From Pseudomonas gingeri (GTDB lineage Bacteria > Pseudomonadota > Gammaproteobacteria > Pseudomonadales > Pseudomonadaceae): a stretch of 64,000 nucleotides of DNA. Location of the stretch: positions 744,001-808,000 of the forward strand of contig NZ_JACAPR010000010.1 in the NCBI RefSeq assembly GCF_013385635.1. Direction: 5' to 3'. Position numbers and translations under genes: made by a program. Every line of letters starts with the position of its first letter. Position 1 is the stretch's first letter. Below, one piece after another: positions 33,761 to 41,373 of the stretch. The notes below the pieces were generated by a model, which searched no databases, was not told the origin of the DNA, and worked only from the letters and a program-made list of their open reading frames with translations.

Positions 33761-35729
33761 AGGCCTCCATGCCTTCCTGCTTGTCATGGGTGGAAAAACA
33801 GACGGCACACGCCTGGGCCTCGGCCTGCATGCCGGAGCTCATGTCGGTGTTCTCCACGGTTGCGATGGTCCGTTTGATCTGGGCCAGGGCGATGGGCGCC
33901 AGGGCGGCGATCTGCGTGGCCAGGGCTTTTGCGTCTTGCATCAACTCGTCAGGCGCGCATAGCTGGGTGACCAGGCCGATTTCGAAGGCACGCTGAGCGT
34001 TGAGAAACTGGCCTGTCAACGTCATGTGCCGGGCTACGCCGCTGCCGACTACCCGCACCAGACGTGGCAGGCCGCCACCGCCGGTCATGATGCCCAGCTT
34101 CGCTTCCGGAAAACCGAACCGGGCCGTTTCCGAGGCGATTCGCAGATCGCAAGCCAGTGCCAGTTCCAGCCCGCCGCCGAGGCACCAGCCATTGACCGCG
34201 CAGATAACCGGCTGCGCCAGGGCCGAAAGACGGTTGTTGAGGTGGAGAATGCTTTCGGACAGCGCCATCGATTGCGCCGCGGTCATGGGGGCCATGTCCC
34301 GAATGTCGGAGCCTGCGGCAAATGTCCTGGAGCCGGCGCCCGTCAGGATAACAACACGCACGGAGCGGTTCGACTCCAGCACGGTGACGAATGCCAGCAA
34401 TTGCTCCCTGACTTCGGCACTCAGGGCATTGGCGGCATCAGGCCTGTTGATCGTGAGGGTCGCGACCGGTCCATCGATGTCCATGATCACCACTTCGGCC
34501 TTTTCTGCAGCAGGCGGTGGCGAGGCCAACGGGATCCGGGCCTGGCCTTCACCGACTGACTGCCCGATGAATGCGTCAGTGTGCTGACCAAGCTCTGGAA
34601 CGACCGCCGGCTTGCCTCGGACCAGGGTCGAAAAATGCACGGGCTGTTCTGGCAGGCGCATTTCCTGCCCGCCAATCATCCCCTTGCGGAACAGCGCTCG
34701 CGCGACGGCTTGGGGGCCGTCGACGGCACTGGCGACATCATCGATGGCCGCACAGGGGATTCCGGCCTGCTCAAGCATCTCGACGATACGTGCGACCGGT
34801 AGTGAACGACTCCAGCCTTCGATGGCGGCACGCAGTTGCGCCTCATGCTGGCCACGTCGTTCATCGCTGGCAAAGCGTGGATCCCGGGACAGGTCCGGGC
34901 GGTCGATGAGCAGGGCGAATTGTTCGAAAAGGCTGTTGTTGAGAATGGCGATGACGACATTGCCGTCCTGCGCCGCAAATGCACCAAAAGGCGCGGAGAA
35001 CGGGTGGCGGTTGCCCGCCCGGGTCGGCGCCTTGCCGGAAACCAGGTAGCTGGCGGCGGCCGTCGGCATCAGCGTGAGCAATGAGTCGAACATTGAAACG
35101 TCGATCTGGCAGCCTTTTCCGCTGCCGTTGCGCTGGACCACTGCGGCCAGGATGGCCCAGGACGCGAACAGGCCGGCCGTGAGGTCACCGAATGCCTCGC
35201 CGACAATCATCGGCGGGCCCTCCGGGTCGCCGTTGATCGACATCAGCCCGGTCAACGCCTGGACGACCAGGTCGTACGCCGGTTTGCCCTTGAACGGACT
35301 GTGTTGGCCAAAGCCGGAAATGCTGGCGAAGATCAGTTTTTCGTTCAGCGCGCGCAGGGCCTCATAACCAATCCCCAGGCGGTCGGCCACACCCGGGCGA
35401 AAGTTCTCCACGACGATATCCGCGGTGCTCGCCAGTTGCCGTGCGACAGCCAGGTCCTCGGTTTTTTTCAGATCGAGGACGACGCTTTTCTTCCCCCGGT
35501 TGGCAAAGGCGAACAGGGCGCTGGAGCCCTCTACGAAAGGGCCGACATGGCGGTAGTCATCACCGCCCGGCGACTCGATCTTGATGACTTCGGCACCCAG
35601 GTCGGCCAGCAGCGCCGTCGAGAAGGGACCGGATAACACGCGGGTAAAGTCGACGACTCTCAACCCGGCAAGGGGGCCGGCAGACGTCGGATCCTGGGTT
35701 TGGTCGGAAGGTGCAGCGATGGACGACAT
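33723..35729 (-). CDS. CaiB-type CoA transferase fused to enoyl-CoA hydratase
   Basis: This 668-residue protein has two domains. Residues about 15-390 are a family III CoA transferase (LAGLRVVDFTRVLSGPFSTA; LGAEVIKIESPGGDDYR; ASISGFGQHSP; an Asp in KPAYDLVVQALTG). Residues about 410-668 are an enoyl-CoA hydratase/crotonase (INRPDAANALSAEVRE; oxyanion region AAGSDIRDMA; GWCLGGGLELALACDLRIAS; FGFPEAKLGIMTGGGGLPR). In carnitine metabolism CaiB and CaiD are separate proteins. Here the fusion could activate an acrylate-type acid and hydrate the double bond. The start at 35729 is chosen for GAGGTTTTTATG; earlier in-frame ATGs (35744, 35768, 35777) lack this site. It is divergent from the HutC-like repressor. 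Confidence 0.9.
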   Translation of the reverse strand: MSSIAAPSDQTQDPTSAGPLAGLRVVDFTRVLSGPFSTALLADLGAEVIKIESPGGDDYRHVGPFVEGSSALFAFANRGKKSVVLDLKKTEDLAVARQLASTADIVVENFRPGVADRLGIGYEALRALNEKLIFASISGFGQHSPFKGKPAYDLVVQALTGLMSINGDPEGPPMIVGEAFGDLTAGLFASWAILAAVVQRNGSGKGCQIDVSMFDSLLTLMPTAAASYLVSGKAPTRAGNRHPFSAPFGAFAAQDGNVVIAILNNSLFEQFALLIDRPDLSRDPRFASDERRGQHEAQLRAAIEGWSRSLPVARIVEMLEQAGIPCAAIDDVASAVDGPQAVARALFRKGMIGGQEMRLPEQPVHFSTLVRGKPAVVPELGQHTDAFIGQSVGEGQARIPLASPPPAAEKAEVVIMDIDGPVATLTINRPDAANALSAEVREQLLAFVTVLESNRSVRVVILTGAGSRTFAAGSDIRDMAPMTAAQSMALSESILHLNNRLSALAQPVICAVNGWCLGGGLELALACDLRIASETARFGFPEAKLGIMTGGGGLPRLVRVVGSGVARHMTLTGQFLNAQRAFEIGLVTQLCAPDELMQDAKALATQIAALAPIALAQIKRTIATVENTDMSSGMQAEAQACAVCFSTHDKQEGMEAFIAKRPAAFEWR

Positions 35730-35820
35730 AAAAACCTCGATCATTGTCTGGGCGGTGAGGGATGGCATGGACGTCATTGACTCGAAGCGATCGACTTTGC
35801 CCGAGCGTGAATTAATATAA

Positions 35821-35835
35821 ACACGTCATGACAAC
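35821..35835. promoter_or_regulatory. Operator-like motif upstream of the CaiB-ECH gene
   Basis: ACACGTCATGACAAC, with the perfect palindrome GTCATGAC, lies between the divergent CaiB-ECH and HutC-like genes. The same 15 bases occur upstream of the dehydrogenase gene, so this is a good candidate for the HutC-like repressor's site. Confidence 0.6.
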
Positions 35836-35959
35836 CTAGGCAATCATGAATTCCTGCCGGGTGTCGGTTCCGCGTGGTGTGAAGGTCGGGTCATGACGCA
35901 GATGTGCCTGAATCCATTCGTGCTAGGATTGAAGGCTCTCTTAAAAGACGGGTGTCCCA

Positions 35960-36688
35960 TTGCCTCTTCCTCTCTATCAGCAAGTAAAGGCCTACGTACT
36001 GGATGGTATCGCCAGCGGCCATTTCCGTTCGGGGGAGAAAATTCCCAGCGAGAGTGAGCTTGTCGCCGAGATGGGGGCATCGCGCTTGACCGTCAATCGC
36101 GCGCTTCGGGAACTGTCGGAGTCAGGAGTGCTGGACAGGATCCAGGGCGTGGGTACCTTTGTCGCGCCACCCAAGGTGGCCTCGACCTTCATCAAGCTGC
36201 ACAACATTGCCGATGACATCCGTAATCGGGGACAGATCCTGACCATCCGGGTGCACAAGCTCGAACAGGTCAAGGCCAAGGCCAAGATCATGGCCGAGAT
36301 ACCCTTGAGCCAGGGCGCGGGCGCCAAGGACGTGTTCTTTCACAGCCTGCTGGTCTATTGTGCCGACGGTGTCCCCATCCAGCTGGAGGACCGTTTTGTT
36401 TCGGCACGCTTTGCACCGCTTTACCTGGAGCAGGATTTCACCCGGCAATCGACGACCGACTACCTTCAGTCCATTGCCATGCCGACCAAGTCGGAGCATG
36501 AAATCCAGGCCACGTTGCCCAGCGGTGCGGAGTCGACCCTGCTGGAGTTGACTGCCCCCGAAGCGTTTCTGGTGTTGACTCGCAAGACCTGGGTGAACGA
36601 TGTCATGACCTCGTTCACCCGCTTTGTCCATCCGGGATCGCGGCAACGCTTCGTCGGTACGGCCCTGCTCAACGGCGCCCAGACCTGA
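35960..36688 (+). CDS. GntR/HutC-family repressor (UTRA domain)
   Basis: The 242-residue protein has a GntR winged helix (residues about 1-70: YQQVKAYVLDGIASGHFRSG, KIPSESELVAEMGASRLTVN) and a UTRA ligand domain (FIKLHNIADDIRNRG; FHSLLVYCADGVPIQLEDRF; VHPGSRQRFVGTA). It resembles HutC, the urocanate-sensing repressor of histidine use, segment by segment. The start must be TTG at 35960, since an in-frame stop lies at 35942-35944 and no ATG fits. Two matching operator-like motifs flank the gene. Its ligand may be a urocanate-like acrylate made by the neighbouring lyase (inference). Confidence 0.88.
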   Translation: MPLPLYQQVKAYVLDGIASGHFRSGEKIPSESELVAEMGASRLTVNRALRELSESGVLDRIQGVGTFVAPPKVASTFIKLHNIADDIRNRGQILTIRVHKLEQVKAKAKIMAEIPLSQGAGAKDVFFHSLLVYCADGVPIQLEDRFVSARFAPLYLEQDFTRQSTTDYLQSIAMPTKSEHEIQATLPSGAESTLLELTAPEAFLVLTRKTWVNDVMTSFTRFVHPGSRQRFVGTALLNGAQT

Positions 36689-36750
36689 CGCAGCGGGGCG
36701 GCTGGTATTCACCGGCCGCTCTGCTCCCTACCTTTGCGGATGACCACTGG

Positions 36751-36776
36751 AACCCGGCCATGGAGCCGGGTTTTTG
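36751..36776 (+). terminator. Rho-independent terminator after the HutC-like gene
   Basis: AACCCGGC-CATGGA-GCCGGGTT followed by TTTTTG. It separates the repressor gene from the promoter of the dehydrogenase-transporter-lyase operon. Confidence 0.9.
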
Positions 36777-36846
36777 TTGTCCGCCGTTGCCGGAAAAATT
36801 CGTCTCGAAAAACTGTCGACAGCGCTTGAGCTGCGAGTTAGTTTAT

Positions 36847-36861
36847 ACACGTCATGACAAC
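36847..36861. promoter_or_regulatory. Operator-like motif upstream of the dehydrogenase operon
   Basis: ACACGTCATGACAAC is identical to the motif at 35821. A related TTCATGACATG plus AATGACA cluster follows at 36935-36953, close to the start codon at 36980. Confidence 0.6.
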
Positions 36862-36979
36862 TTGATGACGTAAGCCGAAGTGAATCGAGTGGGTTTCGGT
36901 TCGACTGAATTGGCGCGCCGTTTGCAAGTTAGACTTCATGACATGTAATGACATTTAAATTCGCTGAGAGGTGCACCAA

Positions 36980-37849
36980 ATGAGGATCGGATTTATTGGC
37001 GCAGGCGTGATGGGCGCTCCCATGGTGCGGCGCTTGCTCGATGCGGGTCACCACGTCCGTGTCTGGAATCGGACGCTGGCAAAAGCCGAACCGCTGGCCG
37101 CCCATGGCGCCCAGGTAGTGACGGCCCTTGGGGAAGTGGCGAGCGATGTCGAGTTGTTGATTTCGGTCATCGAGAACGGTGCCGCGGTGCGTGAGGTACT
37201 TTTTGCGCCGGAATTGCTCGATCAGGTGAAAGCGGGGTTGGTGATCGTCGACATGAGTTCGATCGCACCCCATGAGTCCGTGGACATCAGCGAGCGATTC
37301 CAGGCACTGGGCATTGCCTATGTGGATGCACCGATCTCGGGTGGCCCTGACGGTGCGGAACTGGGAACGCTGGCGATCATGGCGGGCGGCAGTGCCGAGG
37401 CCATCGAATACGCCCGGCCGGTGCTGGAGTGCATGGGGCGCGTCACTCATGTCGGGCGTTCCGGCGCGGGGCAGACGGTCAAGCTGCTCAGCCAGACAAT
37501 TGCGTCGACCGCCATCACCGCGGTCTCTGAAGTGATGGTCCTGGCGACCCGGCTAGGCCTTGAGCCGGCCCGTGTCCGCGCGGCGCTGACCGGCGGTTTT
37601 GCCGACAGCAAGATGTTGCAGATTCACGGTCGGCGCATGGAAGAGCGCAATTTTGTTCCGGGCGGTCATGTCCGCACTTTTCTCAAGGACCTCAATAATG
37701 CGGCGGCGATCATGTCGGCAAACGGCCTGGTGCTGCCCGTGGCCGATCTTGCGCGAAGTTACTTCGCCCAGTTGTCGCGGGAAGGTCACGCCGACGATGA
37801 CATCTCATCGGTGGTGCTGATCACCGAAAAACGCAACGCGTGTGCCTGA
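36980..37849 (+). CDS. Beta-hydroxyacid dehydrogenase (HIBADH family)
   Basis: This 289-residue protein begins RIGFIGAGVMGAPMVRRLLD, an NAD(P) Rossmann site, and has the substrate loop DAPISGGPDGAELGTLAIMA and the catalytic lysine in GAGQTVKLLSQ near residue 170. The family oxidises 3-hydroxyisobutyrate, tartronate semialdehyde or similar 3-hydroxyacids. The ATG at 36980 follows GAGAGGTGCACCAA. In this islet it probably oxidises the 3-hydroxy acid made by the hydratase domain of the CaiB-ECH fusion; the substrate is inferred. Confidence 0.9.
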   Translation: MRIGFIGAGVMGAPMVRRLLDAGHHVRVWNRTLAKAEPLAAHGAQVVTALGEVASDVELLISVIENGAAVREVLFAPELLDQVKAGLVIVDMSSIAPHESVDISERFQALGIAYVDAPISGGPDGAELGTLAIMAGGSAEAIEYARPVLECMGRVTHVGRSGAGQTVKLLSQTIASTAITAVSEVMVLATRLGLEPARVRAALTGGFADSKMLQIHGRRMEERNFVPGGHVRTFLKDLNNAAAIMSANGLVLPVADLARSYFAQLSREGHADDDISSVVLITEKRNACA

Positions 37850-37919
37850 AGACGATCGGTGAGTTGACTACCCTTTGCGATGGGATGGTGTGCTCCTGCT
37901 CTTGAATGAGGGAAAGCCT

Positions 37920-39032
37920 GTGATTACGTTTGAGAATGTCACGAAGCAGTACATAGGTGGCACCGTCGCGGTAGACCGGCTGTCGCTTGTCGCCCCGACC
38001 GGGAAGTTGACGGTCCTGGTCGGGCCTTCCGGGTGCGGCAAGACAACGTCGCTGCGCATGGTCAATCGGCTGATCACGCCCAGTTCGGGCACCATCAGCC
38101 TGGACGGGGAGCCCACTTCAAGGATGGATGTGGCGCTGCTGCGGCGCCGGATCGGTTATGTGATCCAGCATGCCGGGCTGTTTCCCCATCGCACCGTCCT
38201 GCAGAACGTCGCCACGACGGCGTTGCTCAACGGTATCAAGCCGGCCAAGGCCCGCACGGTTGCCCTGGAACTGATCGAGCGTGTCGGGCTCACGCTGGAT
38301 TTTGCCGATCGCTATCCATGGCAACTCTCCGGTGGGCAGCAACAGCGTGTCGGGGTTGCCCGGGCGCTGGCGTCGGACCCGGAATTCATGCTGATGGATG
38401 AACCCTTCAGCGCCGTCGATCCGGTCGTGCGCCTGCAACTGCAGGACGAGTTCCTGCGCCTGCAACGGGAGATCGGCAAGACCATCATCATGGTCACCCA
38501 CGATATAGACGAAGCGCTCAAGCTCGGTGATCAGGTGGCCGTTTTCCGCACGGGCGGCGAACTGGTCCAGGTGGCTTCGCCACAGGAACTGTTGACCCGG
38601 CCGGCCAACGCGTTTGTGGCCGATTTCGTCGGGCGCGACCGTGGCTATCGCTCCCTCGGCTTCACGCCCATGGGCCACAACCTGCCGCTGCGTCCCGAAC
38701 CGACCTTCAGGCTCGGCGAGCCTGTCCAGGCAGTCCGCCTTAGTGCCAATGAGCGCTGGGTCCTGGTGGTGGATGCCATCGGCAAACCGCTGGGTTGGGT
38801 CGATGCGCCGAGCCTGCGAGGCCCGGTCCAGGCGAGCGACTTGAACCTCAGTGGCACGCTTGCACCGGTCGATGGAACGCTTCGCCAGCTTTTCGATGCA
38901 ACCTTGAGTGCACCGGGACGCCGGGGTGTCGTCGTGGGGCTGGACGGCATCCTCCTGGGCACCGTGAGCCTGACCGACGTCGCTGCCGCGCTGGGTGATT
39001 TCCAGGGTGCCCGGGACAGGAGCCTGTCATGA
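37920..39032 (+). CDS. ABC transporter ATPase, OpuC/ProV-type (quaternary amine)
   Basis: The 370-residue protein has Walker A GPSGCGKTTSLRM, signature LSGGQQQRVGVARAL and Walker B FMLMDEPFSAVDP, with the OpuCA-like motif IGYVIQHAGLFPHRTVLQNV. A C-terminal CBS-like region follows from about residue 240. The GTG start at 37920 follows GAGGGAAAGCCT, the best ribosome binding site. The permease gene overlaps by 4 bases. It energises uptake of a betaine-type compound together with the next three genes. Confidence 0.92.
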   Translation: MITFENVTKQYIGGTVAVDRLSLVAPTGKLTVLVGPSGCGKTTSLRMVNRLITPSSGTISLDGEPTSRMDVALLRRRIGYVIQHAGLFPHRTVLQNVATTALLNGIKPAKARTVALELIERVGLTLDFADRYPWQLSGGQQQRVGVARALASDPEFMLMDEPFSAVDPVVRLQLQDEFLRLQREIGKTIIMVTHDIDEALKLGDQVAVFRTGGELVQVASPQELLTRPANAFVADFVGRDRGYRSLGFTPMGHNLPLRPEPTFRLGEPVQAVRLSANERWVLVVDAIGKPLGWVDAPSLRGPVQASDLNLSGTLAPVDGTLRQLFDATLSAPGRRGVVVGLDGILLGTVSLTDVAAALGDFQGARDRSLS

Positions 39033-39679
39033 AGTTCGACTGGCTAATCCAGGAGTCCGGCACGATCGCAGGGCTGTTCTGGTCGCACCTGATCCTGTCA
39101 GTGGTGCCGGTGCTGATCGGGCTGGCCCTGGCGTTGCCGCTGGGCTGGGCCGCCCAGCGCAGCGGGGTGTTCAAGTCGGCCATGCTCGGCGCCGCCGGAC
39201 TGCTGTACACGATCCCGGCGCTGGCGCTGTTTGTCCTGCTGCCTGGGATCATCGGCACGCGGATTCTCGACCCGCTGAACGTGGTCATTGCCCTGACGCT
39301 CTATTCGCTGGCATTGCTGGTCCGCACGGTCAGCGACGGGCTGGATTCAGTCCCCGAAGAAACGCTGCAGGCCGCCGACGCCATGGGCTATCGCGCCTTG
39401 CACCGCCTGGTGGCGGTCGAGCTGCCCATCGCCGTCCCGGTGATCGCCGCCAACCTGCGGGTCGCGGTGGTGTCCAATGTCAGCGTGGTTTCAGTCGCGG
39501 CGCTGATTGGTACACCGCAACTTGGCCTGTTGTTTTCGCAAGGGATGCAACAGCGATTCCTGACGCCGATCGTCGTCGGCATCGTCCTCTGTCTGCTGCT
39601 GGCGGTCCTGCTCGACGGGCTGGTGATCCTGCTGGCCGCACGCCTGACCTCCTGGCAACCGCGCAAGGTGCAATCATGA
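39029..39679 (+). CDS. ABC transporter permease, OpuC/ProW-type (first)
   Basis: This 216-residue inner-membrane protein has about five or six helices and the EAA-type coupling loop (EETLQAADAMGYRALHRLVA). Its shape is that of the single-domain permeases of betaine importers such as OpuCB/OsmW. It overlaps its neighbours at both ends by 4 bases, so the whole transporter is translated as a unit. Confidence 0.9.
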   Translation: MKFDWLIQESGTIAGLFWSHLILSVVPVLIGLALALPLGWAAQRSGVFKSAMLGAAGLLYTIPALALFVLLPGIIGTRILDPLNVVIALTLYSLALLVRTVSDGLDSVPEETLQAADAMGYRALHRLVAVELPIAVPVIAANLRVAVVSNVSVVSVAALIGTPQLGLLFSQGMQQRFLTPIVVGIVLCLLLAVLLDGLVILLAARLTSWQPRKVQS

Positions 39680-40377
39680 TCGACTGGTTCCTTGATCCTT
39701 CGCACTGGACGGATTCCGAAGGAATCCTGGTGCGTGTCGCCGAACACCTGTTCTACAGCGCCGTTGCGTTGTTGATCGCGGCGGTCATTGCGGTGCCGAT
39801 CGGCTTGTACGTTGGCCACACCCGAAAAGGCGTGGTCTGGGTCGCGGGATTCGCCAATATATTGCGAGCCTTGCCGAGCATCGGCCTGATCGTGTTGCTG
39901 GTGATTCTGTTCGGCCCGGTTTTCGCTTCCGACCTGGCCTTTCTGGTGCCGAGCCTCATCGTGCTGATCCTGCTCGCGGTCCCGCCGATCATGACCGGGA
40001 CTTATGCCGGAATGGTCGCGGTCGACGCGGCTGTCGTCGACGCGGCGCGGGGCATGGGTTACCCGCCGCTGAGCCTGCTGTTGCGTGTCGAGTTGCCGTG
40101 CGCACTGCCGTTGATGCTCTCCGGGCTGCGTGGCGCCACGCTCCAGGTCATTTCCACGGCAACCATTGCTTCGTATGTCTCACTCGGCGGTATAGGCCGC
40201 TTCATCATCGATGGGCGTGCCCAGAACGATTATGCGCAGATGGCGGCGGGCGCCTTTCTGGTCGCTGTCCTCGCGCTGGCTGTCGACCTGCTGATTGGCC
40301 TTCTGTCCTCTGTTCTGGTGTCTCCCGGGCTGACCCGAAAGATGCCGAAAAGTGCTCGACGCAGTTCCATGGGTTGA
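39676..40377 (+). CDS. ABC transporter permease, OpuC/ProW-type (second)
   Basis: The 233-residue protein has the same fold as the first permease. It shows GFANILRALPSIGLIVLLVI, the coupling loop VDAAVVDAARGMGYPPLSLL and the characteristic IASYVSLGGIGRFIIDG. With the first permease it forms the heterodimeric membrane channel. The ATG at 39676 overlaps the previous stop. Confidence 0.9.
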   Translation: MIDWFLDPSHWTDSEGILVRVAEHLFYSAVALLIAAVIAVPIGLYVGHTRKGVVWVAGFANILRALPSIGLIVLLVILFGPVFASDLAFLVPSLIVLILLAVPPIMTGTYAGMVAVDAAVVDAARGMGYPPLSLLLRVELPCALPLMLSGLRGATLQVISTATIASYVSLGGIGRFIIDGRAQNDYAQMAAGAFLVAVLALAVDLLIGLLSSVLVSPGLTRKMPKSARRSSMG

Positions 40378-40427
40378 CGGATCGACCCACCAACCTTCCC
40401 CCTGGGATCCTTGAGAGAGTTCAGACC

Positions 40428-41312
40428 ATGATAAAAGCAATGTTTGCCTTGGGTGTGTTCGCTGTTTCCAGTCTTTTGAACGTTTCGGCGATGGCTGCCG
40501 AAACGGCAAAAGTGGAGGCGATTACCATTGGTTCGGCCGATTTTCCTGAAAGCCAGCTGCTCGCCACGATCTATGCCAAGGCCCTGGGGGCAAAGGGTAT
40601 TGCGGTCAATACCAAGCTCAACATCGGTAGCCGGGAGGTTTACCTGCCGGCGCTGCTCGATGGTTCGATCGATATGATTCCGGAGTATTCAGGCGCGACG
40701 CTCAGCTACCTGAACAAGAAAGCCACCGCCCATTCACCCCAGGATGTTGCCGAGGCGTTACGCAAGGCATTGCCGGAAGGCATCTCGATGCTGCCGCCAT
40801 CGTCGGCCCAGGATTCCGATGTGGTGGTCGTCACGAAGGCGACCGCGGAAAAATACCAGCTGGCGACTATCGCGGACCTGAAGCCGGTTGCCCATCAGCT
40901 GGTACTAGGCGGGCCTCCGGAGTGGAAGTCGCGCAAGGAAGGGGTGCTCGGTCTCAAGGAGGTTTATGGCCTGACCTTCAAGTCATTCAAGACCCTGGAC
41001 GTCGCCGGGCCGCTGACGCTTTCCGCATTGCTCAACGGGCAGATCGATGCCGCTGACCTGACTTCGACCGACCCGGCGATCAAGAGCAATAACCTGGTGC
41101 CCCTGGCGGATCCGCTGAACCTCTTTCCCGCCCAGAATATCGTGCCGATCTTCGCCGCGAAAAAGATGACGCCCGAAATGGCGAACCTGTTGAACGCCGT
41201 GTCCGCCGCGTTGACCACCGAGGACCTGATTGTCATGAACGGCAGCCTGAACGAGCACGAGAGCATCGATGTCATTGCCGCTCGCTGGCTGACCGTGCAC
41301 AAGATGAACTGA
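40428..41312 (+). CDS. Substrate-binding protein, OpuC/OsmF type
   Basis: This 294-residue periplasmic protein has a signal peptide (cleavage after AMAAE) and the OpuAC fold: ITIGSADFPESQLLATIYAK, LLDGSIDMIPEYSGATLSYL and a second lobe with LNGQIDAADLTSTDPAI. These proteins bind betaine, carnitine, choline or, in the EgtU branch, ergothioneine. The aromatic cage residues cannot be placed with certainty by eye. The ATG follows GAGAGAG. It ends the transporter set, and a strong hairpin separates it from the lyase gene. Confidence 0.9.
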   Translation: MIKAMFALGVFAVSSLLNVSAMAAETAKVEAITIGSADFPESQLLATIYAKALGAKGIAVNTKLNIGSREVYLPALLDGSIDMIPEYSGATLSYLNKKATAHSPQDVAEALRKALPEGISMLPPSSAQDSDVVVVTKATAEKYQLATIADLKPVAHQLVLGGPPEWKSRKEGVLGLKEVYGLTFKSFKTLDVAGPLTLSALLNGQIDAADLTSTDPAIKSNNLVPLADPLNLFPAQNIVPIFAAKKMTPEMANLLNAVSAALTTEDLIVMNGSLNEHESIDVIAARWLTVHKMN

Positions 41313-41321
41313 GGCGGTGCG

Positions 41322-41344
41322 GGTGCAACGCGTGGCGTTGCACC
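41322..41344 (+). other. Strong intercistronic hairpin
   Basis: GGTGCAACGC-GTG-GCGTTGCACC is a perfect 10-bp stem with a 3-base loop between the binding protein and the lyase gene. No T-run follows, so it may set different mRNA levels for the two halves of the operon. Confidence 0.6.
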
Positions 41345-41373
41345 ATCGATGATCTTTCCATGAGGACACAATC

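Noticed and set aside
38995..39675. A longer frame upstream of the second permease
   Set aside because: It overlaps the first permease in another frame; the ATG at 39676 with the ATGA overlap gives the family N-terminus.
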